DNA from: Segnochrobactrum spirostomi
Lineage (GTDB): Bacteria > Pseudomonadota > Alphaproteobacteria > Rhizobiales > Segnochrobactraceae
Reading direction: 5' to 3'
DNA length: 64,000 nucleotides
Assembly (NCBI RefSeq): GCF_009600605.1
Contig: NZ_VWNA01000001.1
Span: 1,364,001-1,428,000, forward strand
The notes under the pieces were generated by a model. It was not told the DNA's origin, did not search any database, and saw only the letters and a program-made list of their open reading frames with translations. Position numbers and translations under genes: made by a program. Shown here piece after piece: positions 16,880 through 25,170 of the stretch (the stretch's first letter is position 1; every line of letters begins with the position of its first letter).

Positions 16880-17479
16880 ATGGCCTTCGAACTCCCCGAA
16901 CTGCCTTATTCCTATGACGCGCTCCAGCCCTTCATGTCGGCGGAGACGCTCGAATTCCACCACGACAAGCACCACCTCGCCTACGTGAACAACGGCAACA
17001 ACCTGCTGAAGGGTACGGAGTTCGAGGGCAAGAGCCTGGAAGAGATCGTGAAGGGCAGCTACGGCAAGAATGCCGGCCTCTTCAACAACGCGGGCCAGCA
17101 CTACAACCACATCCACTTCTGGAAGTGGATGAAGAAGGACGGCGGCGGCAAGAGCCTGCCGGGCAAGCTCGCGGCGGCGGTCGACAGCGACCTCGGCGGC
17201 TACGACAAGTTCCGCGCCGACTTCATCGCCGCCGGCACCACCCAGTTCGGCTCCGGCTGGGCCTGGCTCGCCGTGAAGGACGGCAAGCTCGAGATCGCGA
17301 AGACGCCGAACGGCGAGAACCCCCTCGTCCACGGCGCCACGCCCATCCTCGGCGTCGACGTGTGGGAGCACTCCTATTACATCGACTACCGCAACGCCCG
17401 CCCGAAGTACCTCGAGGCGTTCGTCGACAGCCTGATCAACTGGGACTACGTCCTGGAGCTCTACGAAAAGGCCGTCTGA
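16880..17479 (+). CDS. sodB: Superoxide dismutase, Fe-type (Fe/Mn family)
   Basis: A 199-residue cytoplasmic enzyme that converts superoxide to oxygen and hydrogen peroxide. Metal ligands are H27 (FHHDKHH), H77 (QHYNHIHFW), D160 and H164 (DVWEHSYY). The second-sphere glutamine is Q73 in the N-terminal half, characteristic of Fe-type enzymes, although cambialistic use of Mn cannot be excluded. AAGGAG lies upstream of the ATG. A strong rho-independent terminator follows 30 bases after the stop, so it is a single-gene transcript. Confidence 0.97.
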   Translation: MAFELPELPYSYDALQPFMSAETLEFHHDKHHLAYVNNGNNLLKGTEFEGKSLEEIVKGSYGKNAGLFNNAGQHYNHIHFWKWMKKDGGGKSLPGKLAAAVDSDLGGYDKFRADFIAAGTTQFGSGWAWLAVKDGKLEIAKTPNGENPLVHGATPILGVDVWEHSYYIDYRNARPKYLEAFVDSLINWDYVLELYEKAV

Positions 17480-17505
17480 GCCTCTTCATCCGAGCCGAGA
17501 ATGGA

Positions 17506-17535
17506 AAAGGGCGCCGTCGGGCGCCCTTTCTTTTT
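17506..17535 (+). terminator. Rho-independent terminator of sodB
   Basis: AAAGGGCGCC and GGCGCCCTTT form a 10-bp stem around a 4-base loop, followed by CTTTTT. It sits directly after the superoxide dismutase gene. Confidence 0.9.
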
Positions 17536-17638
17536 CGAACCGAGACACGCGGACCTCCTCCGCCTTCCGCACGTCCCCGTTCGGTCCCCCGCTTTGATTC
17601 ATGCCCCCCGATATGTCGGGGTGGTAAGGGGCCGGACG

Positions 17639-17959
17639 TCAGCCCTGCTTGCAGGAATTCTGGACGATCGTGCCCTTGGCAGCCTTCGAGTTGACCTTCG
17701 AAAGCCAGGTCTGGCAGGTCGCCTGGTCCGGGAAGCAACCGCGAGCCGCCCAGCCGAGCGACGGATGGGTCGAAGCGCGGTAGGCGAAGTAGCCGAACCA
17801 CGGGCCGGTCGGGTTCTCGGCACAACCCGGCGTGGTGGAGGCCGCGGGGCCCGGAGCGTTGGTGGTCGGAAGCGGGCCATCGGCCGCCGAGGCGGCGGAG
17901 GCGGCAATGGCGAGCGCAAAACCGGCGCCCAGCGCCAGGATCTTGGATGCTTTCAGCAT
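17639..17959 (-). CDS. Small secreted four-cysteine protein, paralogue 1 of 4
   Basis: A 106-residue protein with a signal peptide (cleavage predicted after ASAASA, residue 25 or 26). The mature part has C46, C75, C82 and C103. The core is TTPGCAENPTGPW, then GCFPDQATCQTWL, then GTIVQNSC. The same layout recurs in the three genes upstream on this strand, so this is a local family. The C-x6-C pair and the trailing cysteine suggest two disulphides in the periplasm or outside. It has its own AT-rich promoter about 165 bases upstream. Function unknown. Confidence 0.78.
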   Translation of the reverse strand: MLKASKILALGAGFALAIAASAASAADGPLPTTNAPGPAASTTPGCAENPTGPWFGYFAYRASTHPSLGWAARGCFPDQATCQTWLSKVNSKAAKGTIVQNSCKQG

Positions 17960-18125
17960 GGGGAGGCTCCAAAAGCAGGAACGAACGGGGCGCTGATCGC
18001 GGACTCGTCCGGCCGGGCTCATGCACGGCACGTCGTTGTGGCAGCTACGCATTACAGCTTGTGGACGGCTTCATGACGGGCACGTAACACCCGCCATCCG
18101 CGCAGCGCCTCCATATCCACTTGAA

Positions 18126-18153
18126 ATTAAATGATAAATTGAATTTATATCAA
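18126..18153 (-). promoter_or_regulatory. AT-rich promoter for four-cysteine paralogue 1
   Basis: On the minus strand TTGATA and TTTAAT are separated by 16 bases, inside a roughly 40-base block that is far more AT-rich than its surroundings. The leader to the paralogue 1 start would be about 160 bases. The block could also read as a promoter on the plus strand (TTGAAA, 17 bases, TTTATA), but no gene follows there. Confidence 0.5.
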
Positions 18154-18226
18154 ACCGTTCACATCGCGACGCCACGGCGCCCGCGAAGCGCCGGCAAATC
18201 GCCGCAATCGGACGCGCCTCGCCCCC

Positions 18227-18544
18227 TCACTGTGCAGGGCGCGGATCGCAAGAATTCTGCACAATCCGGCCCGTGAAGAAGCTGGTGGTGCGCAACCGCC
18301 ACGCGTCGCAAGCCTGCTTGGTCGGAAAACAACCGATGAACGAGAGCGGGATCATGCCGGTCGCCCAGTCGTTGTCGGTCTCGCCGGATACACGTCCCTT
18401 CCAGGCATAGCCGGGGTTGTCTTTGCAGCTCGGCGTCGCAGCCTGATATTTCGCCGCGTTGTATTGGACCCAGGCGAAGGCGGGGCTGGCGGCAACGCTC
18501 GCCGCGGCGGCGAGGGCGAAGGCAACGAAGAGACGGGACGACAT
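18227..18544 (-). CDS. Small secreted four-cysteine protein, paralogue 2 of 4
   Basis: A 105-residue protein with a signal peptide ending near residue 24 (ASPAFA). The mature part carries C40, C72, C79 and C99 in the segments ATPSCKDNPGYAWKGRV, GCFPTKQACDAW and GRIVQNSC. The last segment is nearly identical to paralogue 1, and the first is very close to paralogue 3. It starts 34 bases after the end of paralogue 3 and is probably co-transcribed with it. No recognised domain; localisation to the periplasm or exterior is inferred from the signal peptide. Confidence 0.78.
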   Translation of the reverse strand: MSSRLFVAFALAAAASVAASPAFAWVQYNAAKYQAATPSCKDNPGYAWKGRVSGETDNDWATGMIPLSFIGCFPTKQACDAWRLRTTSFFTGRIVQNSCDPRPAQ

Positions 18545-18578
18545 CGGGTGGCCTCAAGGCGAAGGGCGGACGGAGGAA

Positions 18579-18932
18579 TCAGGTGGAGCGACGTTCGCAG
18601 ACATTCTGCGAAAGCGGGCTCGCGATGAAGGAGATCGCATAATCGCGCCAGAGATTGCAGGTCTTCAGGTCGGGAAAACAGCCGACGAAGGCGCCCGAGG
18701 TGCCGTGGCTCTGAGACAGCCCGCTGCTGCCGATGAACTTGCCGGCGACGCGGCCGATCCACGGATAGGTCGGATTGAGGTCGCAGGACGGCGTCGCCGC
18801 CTTCATGCGCGCGATTGCGAAGGGCGGCGTGTCCGCACCGAGACAGCCGGCGAGCGCCACGGCCGCAGCGGCGACGAGGGCAAGCGACGGCGTCAGTCGC
18901 CGCGCGCGGCGGACGGAAACGGAGGCGGTCAT
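18579..18932 (-). CDS. Four-cysteine lipoprotein, paralogue 3 of 4
   Basis: A 117-residue protein with a lipoprotein signal: a basic N-terminus, a hydrophobic run and the lipobox LAGC with acylated C30. The mature part has C50, C85, C92 and C112 in ATPSCDLNPTYPWIGRV, GCFPDLKTCNLW and SPLSQNVC. It overlaps the end of paralogue 4 by four bases (ATGA), so the two are translationally coupled. The neighbouring paralogues have ordinary signal peptides, so one family member appears to be membrane-anchored while the others are free. Function unknown. Confidence 0.78.
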   Translation of the reverse strand: MTASVSVRRARRLTPSLALVAAAAVALAGCLGADTPPFAIARMKAATPSCDLNPTYPWIGRVAGKFIGSSGLSQSHGTSGAFVGCFPDLKTCNLWRDYAISFIASPLSQNVCERRST

Positions 18933-19282
18933 GGCCGGAACCCTTTGCTGCACGTGCTGTAATAGAGATATTCCGGCCAGTCGCTGTTCATCCAGTAGAG
19001 CCAGTTGCGGCAATCGACCTCGCGCAGGAAGCAGACCGACTGGAAGGTGACGACGGTGCGGTCCCAGAGCGTCGTCCGGCTGCCGCCGAAGCGGCCCCAC
19101 CATAGCCGCTGGGGTCCATAGATGGCGGCGGCGCTGCCGCATTCGAGAGGATAGGGCCGCGGCTTGATCGGCGGCGGCGGCTCGGCCGCCCAAGCCGGGC
19201 CGGCCACGACGGCTGCGAGCAGCGCAGCGGCTAGAATGCGCGTCGGTGCGCCGCGTGCCGCCCTCTTTCTCGCCCGCCTCAT
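18929..19282 (-). CDS. Small secreted four-cysteine protein, paralogue 4 of 4 (most divergent)
   Basis: A 117-residue protein with an arginine-rich N-terminus and a signal peptide ending near residue 32 (AGPAWA). The cysteines C48, C84, C91 and C111 keep the family spacing (SVCFLREVDCRNWLYW), but the first half is tryptophan/tyrosine-rich and lacks the xNPxxxW element of the others. GGAG precedes the ATG. It is the first gene of the cluster and overlaps paralogue 3 by four bases. Function unknown. Confidence 0.72.
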   Translation of the reverse strand: MRRARKRAARGAPTRILAAALLAAVVAGPAWAAEPPPPIKPRPYPLECGSAAAIYGPQRLWWGRFGGSRTTLWDRTVVTFQSVCFLREVDCRNWLYWMNSDWPEYLYYSTCSKGFRP

Positions 19283-19378
19283 CTCGCTCCTCCGCCCCGG
19301 GTTCGTGCCCTCGGGACTCAACGTCCCACGCGCTCCAAAGGATGCAACAAATCCGGCGGCGCAGGGACCGACACGAAA

Positions 19379-19400
19379 GAACCGCCCCGAAGGGCGGTTC
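19379..19400 (-). terminator. Hairpin terminator after oligopeptidase B
   Basis: GAACCGCCC and GGGCGGTTC form a perfect 9-bp stem around TTCG. On the minus strand it is followed by TTTCGTG. It resembles the hairpin after argG and separates ptrB from the four-cysteine cluster. Confidence 0.6.
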
Positions 19401-19430
19401 CCGAGCGTTCGGACCATCGGCTCCTCCGGC

Positions 19431-21548
19431 TCAGAGGCCGGCGCGCCCCGCGATCCAGAGCGCGAAGGATTGCACGAAGGCGATCTCGTCGAGCCGTTCG
19501 AAGCGCCCGCCCGCGCCGCCGTGCCCCGCGTCCATGTTGGTGCGGAAGACGAGCGGGTTCGTATCGGTCTTGGTGGCCCGCAGTCGCGCCACCCACTTCG
19601 CCGGCTCCCAATAGGTGACGCGCGGATCGGTCAGGCCGGCGAGCACCAGCATCGCCGGATAATTCTGCGCCGCGACGTTGTCGTAGGGCGAATAGGCCTT
19701 GATCCGGCGATAGGCCTCGACATCGGCGATCGGGTTGCCCCATTCGGGCCATTCCGGCGGGGTGAGCGGCAGCGTCTCGTCGAGCATGGTGTTGAGCACG
19801 TCGACGAACGGCACCTCGGCGACGATCGCGGCGAAGAGGTCCGGCGCCATGTTGGCGACGGCGCCCATCAGCATGCCACCGGCCGAGCCGCCCTGGGCCA
19901 CGATTCGGCCGCGGGCGGTGAAGCCCGTGCGGGCGAGGTGCTCGCCCGCCGCGATGAAGTCGGTGAAGGTGTTCACCTTGCGCTCGCGGCGGCCGTCCGC
20001 ATACCAGTGGAAGCCCTTGTCCTTGCCGCCGCGGATGTGGGCGATGGCATAGACGAAGCCGCGGTCGACCAACGACAGGGCGTTGGTCGAGAACGAGGCC
20101 GGGATCGCGATGCCGTAGGCCCCGTAGCCGTAGAGCAGGCAGGGGGCGGAGCCGTCGAGCGGCGTGTCGCGGTGGTGTAGCACCGAGATCGGCACCGTCT
20201 CGCCGTCCGGCGCGGTCGCATAGAGCCGGCGCGTCACGTAGAGCGCCGGATCGTGCCCCGACGGCACCTCCTGCTCCTTGCGCAGCACCCGCTCGCGCGT
20301 CTCCATGTCGTAATCGTAGACGCGGGCCGGCGTCGTCATCGACGAATAGGAGAAGCGCAAGGTGCGGGTGTCGCACTCGTAGCCGTCGACCATGCCGAGC
20401 GAATAGGCCTCCTCGTCGAAGGCGATGGCATGCTCGGCCCCGTCCTCGAGGCGGCGGATGACGATGCGCGGCAGGCCGTTCTCCCGCTCCAGCCGGGTGA
20501 GATGGCCGGCATAGGTGGTGTGGCTCAGGATCAGCCGGCCGCGGACGTGCGGCACGAGATCGGTCCACGTCTCGCGGCCCGGCGAGGCGACCGGGGCGGT
20601 GACGATCTTGAAGTCCTCGGCGTCGTCGGCGTTGGTCAGGATGACGAACCGGTCACCGCCGCCGTGGTCGAGGGAATAGATCTCGCCCGTCTTGCGCGGC
20701 GCCACCAGCACGAGCCCGGCGTTCGGCGCCTCGGTGTCGAGGATCAGCGTCTCGGAAGTCTCGTGGTCGTGGACGTCCACGGTGACGAAGCGGCGCGACT
20801 GGGTCTGCCCGACCGAGACGAAGAAGCCGGGATCGGCCTCGCGATAGACGAGCTCGTCGCTCTCGACGGGCGTGCCGAGCCGGTGGCGATGCACCGAGGC
20901 CGGCCGATGCTCGGCATCGAGGCGAACATAGAGGAGGCTCGTCGGCGTCTCCCACAGGAAGCTGCCGGCCGTTTCGTCGATGATGTCGGCGAGCTCCGCC
21001 CCGGTCGCGAGATCGCGCACATGGATGCGGAAGACCTCGCCGCCCGTCTCGTCGACGGCATAAGCGAGGCGGGCATGGTCGGGGGCGTGATCGGCACCGG
21101 CGAGGCGGAAATAGGCCTTGCCCTGCGACAGCGCATCGCCGTCGAGCAGCACCTCTTCGACCCCGCCATCGCGCGGCGTGCGCACGATCAGCGGATGCTC
21201 GCCGCCGAGCCGATAGCGCGTGGCGTAGGAATAGAGACCGTCGGGCGCCGGCACCGACGAATCGTCTTCCCGGATCCGCCCGCGCAGCTCGGCGACGAGG
21301 GCCGCCTTGAGCCCGTCGAGCGGCCCGAGGACAGCCGCCGCGTAAGCGTTCTCCGCCTCGAGATAGGACCGGATCTCCGGTTCGAGGACGGAGGGGTCAC
21401 GCATCACCGCCCGCCACTCGGCGCTGCGCAGCCACGCATAATCGTCGACGCGGCTGTCGCCGTGCTGCTCGAGCGTGACGGGGCGCGGCTCAGCCCGGGG
21501 CGGCCGGACGGCGGTGGCGGAGGCGGTCGGATCGGGGCGTTCGGTCAT
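19431..21548 (-). CDS. ptrB: Oligopeptidase B (S9A serine peptidase)
   Basis: A 705-residue prolyl-oligopeptidase-family enzyme: an N-terminal seven-bladed propeller (about 70-420) and a C-terminal alpha/beta hydrolase domain. The nucleophile serine is in GGSAGG ([15 protein letters not shown]), the acidic residue follows LAGLTDPRV, and the histidine is in [12 protein letters not shown]. Oligopeptidase B cleaves short peptides after Arg or Lys in the cytoplasm. The start overlaps the msrB stop (ATGA), so it is coupled to msrB; a longer in-frame version reaching back into msrB is not believed. A hairpin terminator follows. Confidence 0.94.
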   Translation of the reverse strand: MTERPDPTASATAVRPPRAEPRPVTLEQHGDSRVDDYAWLRSAEWRAVMRDPSVLEPEIRSYLEAENAYAAAVLGPLDGLKAALVAELRGRIREDDSSVPAPDGLYSYATRYRLGGEHPLIVRTPRDGGVEEVLLDGDALSQGKAYFRLAGADHAPDHARLAYAVDETGGEVFRIHVRDLATGAELADIIDETAGSFLWETPTSLLYVRLDAEHRPASVHRHRLGTPVESDELVYREADPGFFVSVGQTQSRRFVTVDVHDHETSETLILDTEAPNAGLVLVAPRKTGEIYSLDHGGGDRFVILTNADDAEDFKIVTAPVASPGRETWTDLVPHVRGRLILSHTTYAGHLTRLERENGLPRIVIRRLEDGAEHAIAFDEEAYSLGMVDGYECDTRTLRFSYSSMTTPARVYDYDMETRERVLRKEQEVPSGHDPALYVTRRLYATAPDGETVPISVLHHRDTPLDGSAPCLLYGYGAYGIAIPASFSTNALSLVDRGFVYAIAHIRGGKDKGFHWYADGRRERKVNTFTDFIAAGEHLARTGFTARGRIVAQGGSAGGMLMGAVANMAPDLFAAIVAEVPFVDVLNTMLDETLPLTPPEWPEWGNPIADVEAYRRIKAYSPYDNVAAQNYPAMLVLAGLTDPRVTYWEPAKWVARLRATKTDTNPLVFRTNMDAGHGGAGGRFERLDEIAFVQSFALWIAGRAGL

Positions 21549-21961
21549 TGATCGTCCGGTTCGAGCTTGAGGGCGACGCCGTTGGTGCAATAGCGCAGGC
21601 CGGTCGGGCGCGGGCCGTCGGGGAAGACGTGGCCGACATGGGCGTCGCAGCGGGCGCACAGGATCTCGGTGCGGACCATGCCGAACGAGGTGTCGGTGCG
21701 CTCGGCGATGGCGCCGTCCTCGGCGGGGGAGAAGAAGCTCGGCCAGCCCGAGCCCGATTCATATTTCGTCTCGGAGCGGAACAGCGGCGCACCGCAGCAC
21801 ACGCAGGCATAGGTGCCGGTGCGCTTCTCGTCGAGATAGGGGCCGGTGAAGGCGCGCTCGGTGCCGTGCCGGCGCGTCACCCGGAATTGGTCGGGGGTGA
21901 GCTCGGTCGCCCATTCGTCGTCGCTCTTGCGGATCTTGTCGGGGGCTTTCGTCTCGGACAT
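21545..21961 (-). CDS. msrB: Peptide-methionine (R)-S-oxide reductase
   Basis: A 138-residue repair enzyme that reduces methionine-R-sulfoxide in proteins. Zinc ligands are C53/C56 ([11 protein letters not shown]) and C102/C105 (ILCARCDAH). The catalytic cysteine is C125 in GLRYCTNG, and SGSGWPSF is the substrate loop. GGAGG lies nine bases before the ATG. The stop overlaps the start of oligopeptidase B by four bases, forming a two-gene operon that may link oxidative-damage repair with peptide turnover. Confidence 0.96.
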   Translation of the reverse strand: MSETKAPDKIRKSDDEWATELTPDQFRVTRRHGTERAFTGPYLDEKRTGTYACVCCGAPLFRSETKYESGSGWPSFFSPAEDGAIAERTDTSFGMVRTEILCARCDAHVGHVFPDGPRPTGLRYCTNGVALKLEPDDQ

Positions 21962-22079
21962 CGCGGGTGTCCTCCATCGGGCGGGGCTGCGGACCGGGCA
22001 CCGGAGGCTAACGCCGCGTCGGGCCGTCGCAGGGTCAGGCCACACATAGGTGGCGCGAGGCGCCGGGGCAATCGGGGGA

Positions 22080-22099
22080 CGCGCGAGCGCGCTCGCGCG
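22080..22099. other. Perfect 20-bp palindrome in the msrB-lgt gap
   Basis: CGCGCGAGCGCGCTCGCGCG is its own reverse complement. It lies in the 301-base divergent region between msrB and lgt, where I see no small gene. It may be an operator or simply GC-rich alternation; no promoter is clear. Confidence 0.35.
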
Positions 22100-22262
22100 C
22101 GGCCAGATCGGCCGCCGGAATCACCGTCCCGGCCACCACCCTCCTCGCCGCCTTGACCACGCCGCAGAACGCGTGCATGGCCTCGCGTGGTTGGGCTCGG
22201 CCTCGACCGCCCTCCCCGGGCGCCTCCGCGCCGCCCGACCCGGCCCCGAGAGGACCTCCGGC

Positions 22263-23105
22263 ATGCTGTTCGTGCTCCCGTTCCCGGCGATCGATCCGGT
22301 GCTCGTCGAGATCGGCCCGTTCGCGATCCGCTGGTACGCGCTCGCTTATGTCGCCGGCATCCTGCTCGGCTGGCATTATATGAAGCGCCTCGTGCGCGAC
22401 GACGCCTTGTGGGGCGGCGTCGCGCGGCCGAAGCCGGTCGACGTCGACGACTTCGTGCTGTGGGCGACGCTCGGCATCATCGTCGGCGGCCGCGCCGGCT
22501 ACGTGCTGTTCTACAATCTCGATTATTTCCTTCAGAACCCCGGCGAGATCCCGGTCTTGTGGCGCGGCGGCATGTCGTTCCACGGCGGCCTGCTCGGCAC
22601 CATCCTGGCGATGGTGCTGTTCGCCCGGTCGCGGGGCCTGCGCCTCTTCACCCTATTCGATCTCGCCGCGGCGGCGGCGCCGATCGGCCTTTTCTTCGGA
22701 CGCATCGCGAACTTCATCAACGGCGAGCTCTGGGGCCGGCCGGCCGACGTGCCGTGGGCGATGGTCTTCCCCCATGCCGGGCCGGAACCGCGCCATCCGA
22801 GCCAGCTCTACGAGGCGGGTCTCGAGGGCATCGTGCTGTTCCTCGTGCTGCGCCTCCTCACCTACCGGCGGAAGGAGTTGCAGCGGCCGGGCTTCGTCGC
22901 CGGCACCTTCGCGCTCGGCTACGGGCTCGCCCGCATCGTCTCGGAATTCTTCCGCATGCCAGACGTGCAGATCGGCTTCCTCGCCGGCGGCCTGACGATG
23001 GGCATGCTCTTGTCGCTGCCGATGGTGATCGCAGGCCTCGCGCTGATGATCTATTCCGCCCGCAAGGGCCGCCTGCCGCCGGACCCGGCCGGCACCGCCC
23101 CGTGA
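22263..23105 (+). CDS. lgt: Prolipoprotein diacylglyceryl transferase
   Basis: A 280-residue inner-membrane enzyme that attaches diacylglycerol to the lipobox cysteine of prolipoproteins, the first step of lipoprotein maturation. Seven hydrophobic segments are visible. The family motifs are [19 protein letters not shown] and the signature [15 protein letters not shown], with RHPSQLYEA following. The ATG follows a GAGAGG. The stop overlaps the GTG start of the methyltransferase gene, and pgeF comes next, a conserved alphaproteobacterial gene order. Confidence 0.96.
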   Translation: MLFVLPFPAIDPVLVEIGPFAIRWYALAYVAGILLGWHYMKRLVRDDALWGGVARPKPVDVDDFVLWATLGIIVGGRAGYVLFYNLDYFLQNPGEIPVLWRGGMSFHGGLLGTILAMVLFARSRGLRLFTLFDLAAAAAPIGLFFGRIANFINGELWGRPADVPWAMVFPHAGPEPRHPSQLYEAGLEGIVLFLVLRLLTYRRKELQRPGFVAGTFALGYGLARIVSEFFRMPDVQIGFLAGGLTMGMLLSLPMVIAGLALMIYSARKGRLPPDPAGTAP

Positions 23106-24208
23106 GCGGCGAGCGCGCCGGCGAAGGCCGCCTCGCCCGGCGGATCGCCGATCTCATCCTGGCGAACGGCCCGATCACGATCGCCGATTATATGGCGCTC
23201 GCGCTCGGCGACCCGGACGACGGCTATTACATCACCCGCGATCCGCTGGGACGCGCCGGCGATTTCGTCACCGCGCCGGAGATCTCCCAGATGTTCGGCG
23301 AGATCGTCGGCATCTGGCTCGTCGAGGCGTGGCGCGCCCTCGGCGCGCCCCTCCCCGTCCGCCTCGTCGAGCTCGGCCCCGGCCGCGGCACGCTGATGGC
23401 GGATATCCTGCGCGTGATCGCCCGCCTCGCGCCGTCGCTCGCCGCCGGGCTCGACCTCCATCTCGTCGAGACGAGCCCGGCGCTGCGGGCGCGGCAGGCC
23501 GCGGTGCTCGCCAGTTCGGGAATTACCCCATCCTGGCATTCGGCGTTCGCCGAGGTGCCGGCGGGGCCGATGCTCCTCGTCGCCAACGAATTCTTCGACG
23601 CTTTGCCGATCCGCCAGTTCGTCCAGGCCGACGGGACGTGGCGCGAGCGGGTCGTCGGCCTCGACGACGACGGCCGCCTCGCCTTCGGCCTCGGCCCCGG
23701 TGCCCTCGTCGGCGACGCCCCCGCCCGGCTCCTGCGCGAGGCAGAGCCCGGCGCCGTGCTCGAAGTGTCGCCGGCCTCGACCGCGGTCATGAATGCCATC
23801 GCCGAGCGCATCGCGCGCGAGGGCGGTGCGGCGCTTGCCATCGATTACGGCCACGCCGAGACGGCCCTCGGCGACACCTTCCAGGCGGTCAAGGCCCACG
23901 CCTTCGCCGATCCCCTCGCCGAGCCGGGCAGCGCAGACCTGACGGCGCATGTCGATTTCGGCGCCCTCGCCCGGGCCGCGCGCGCCGCCGGGGCCGGCGT
24001 GCTCGGGCCGATCACCCAGGGCGATTTCCTGCTCGCGATGGGGCTGCTGGAACGCGCCGGCCGGCTCGGCGCGCCCCTCGACGAAGCCGGCCGCGAGGCG
24101 ATCCGCGCCGCCGTCGAGCGCCTCGCCGGGCCGCAGCAGATGGGAACGCTGTTCAAGGTGATGGCGGTCGTGCCGACGCCGATCGGTGTCGCGCCGTTCC
24201 CGGGCTGA
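23102..24208 (+). CDS. SAM-dependent methyltransferase, MidA/NDUFAF7 family (COG1565)
   Basis: A 368-residue class I methyltransferase. The family hallmarks are [19 protein letters not shown] near the N-terminus, [15 protein letters not shown], the SAM-binding [16 protein letters not shown], and [13 protein letters not shown]. The mitochondrial homologue NDUFAF7 (MidA) dimethylates an arginine of the complex I 49-kDa subunit and is needed for assembly. The bacterial equivalent of that subunit is the NuoD encoded in this window. It begins with GTG overlapping the lgt stop. Its bacterial substrate is inferred from homology only. Confidence 0.93.
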   Translation: MSGERAGEGRLARRIADLILANGPITIADYMALALGDPDDGYYITRDPLGRAGDFVTAPEISQMFGEIVGIWLVEAWRALGAPLPVRLVELGPGRGTLMADILRVIARLAPSLAAGLDLHLVETSPALRARQAAVLASSGITPSWHSAFAEVPAGPMLLVANEFFDALPIRQFVQADGTWRERVVGLDDDGRLAFGLGPGALVGDAPARLLREAEPGAVLEVSPASTAVMNAIAERIAREGGAALAIDYGHAETALGDTFQAVKAHAFADPLAEPGSADLTAHVDFGALARAARAAGAGVLGPITQGDFLLAMGLLERAGRLGAPLDEAGREAIRAAVERLAGPQQMGTLFKVMAVVPTPIGVAPFPG

Positions 24209-24359
24209 CGGCCCCACTCTCGCCGAACCCGTCGTCCACCAATTCGCAACCGCGGCGCTTCAGAGTGCCGCGAACGATCCTGGCGAAGCCCACACCTCGC
24301 CAAGCCTTTCGCTTTGCCACCGCACGCCGCGCTTCGCGTGCCGGACCCGGAGACCGATC

Positions 24360-25160
24360 ATGGCCGTCGCCGAACGCTCCTTCGCCGAAGCCGTCGAGGC
24401 GCCCGCGCTCGTCGGGCTTCCCGGCCTCCGCCACGGCTTCTTCACCCGGCGCGGTGGCGTCTCCGACGGTCTCTATGGCAGCCTCAATATCGGCATCGGT
24501 TCGAACGACGTGCGCGAGCGAGTGGTAGAGAACCGGGCGCGGGTCGCGGCGCGGCTCGGCGTCGCGCCGGACCGGCTGGTGACGCCCTATCAGGTCCATT
24601 CCCCCGACGTCGCCGTGGTGCGTGCGCCTTGGAGCGCCGAAGAGCGGCCGAACGTCGACGCTGTGGTGACCGACGTGCCGGGCCTCGCCATCGGCGTCTC
24701 GACGGCCGATTGCGGGCCGATCCTGTTCGCCGATGCCGAGGCGGGCGTCGTCGGCGCGGCCCATGCCGGCTGGCGCGGCGCCTTCACCGGGGTGATCGAG
24801 GCGACGATCGCAGCGATGGAACAGGTCGGCGCACGGCGGGCGGCAATCGTCGCCGTGCTCGGGCCGACCATCTCGCGCGCGGCTTACGAGGTCGGCCCGG
24901 AATTCATCGCCCGCTTCGTCGAGGCCGATTCCGCCAACGCCGCGTGGTTCACGCCGTCGGAGCGTGACGGCCACGCGATGTTCGACCTGCCCGGCTACAT
25001 CCTGAGCCGCCTCGGCAAGGCCGGAATCGGCTCAGCCCACGATCTCGGGCTCTGCACCTATGCGGACGAGGACCGGTTCTTCTCCTTCCGCCGAACGACG
25101 CACCGCGGCGAACCGGACTACGGCCGGCTGATCGCTGCGATCGCCCTTCAGGCGGCCTGA
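24360..25160 (+). CDS. pgeF: Peptidoglycan editing factor PgeF / multicopper polyphenol oxidase-like (YfiH)
   Basis: A 266-residue protein of the YfiH (laccase-like) family. The conserved zinc/copper-site residues are in QVHSPDVAVV, STADCGPILFAD and GAAHAGWRGAFTGV. Family members have been described both as purine nucleoside phosphorylase/adenosine deaminase enzymes and as cytoplasmic editing factors that remove mis-incorporated serine from peptidoglycan precursors. It follows the lgt-methyltransferase pair after about 150 bases, on the same strand. Which activity dominates here is not visible. Confidence 0.93.
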   Translation: MAVAERSFAEAVEAPALVGLPGLRHGFFTRRGGVSDGLYGSLNIGIGSNDVRERVVENRARVAARLGVAPDRLVTPYQVHSPDVAVVRAPWSAEERPNVDAVVTDVPGLAIGVSTADCGPILFADAEAGVVGAAHAGWRGAFTGVIEATIAAMEQVGARRAAIVAVLGPTISRAAYEVGPEFIARFVEADSANAAWFTPSERDGHAMFDLPGYILSRLGKAGIGSAHDLGLCTYADEDRFFSFRRTTHRGEPDYGRLIAAIALQAA

Positions 25161-25170
25161 TAACCGAAGC

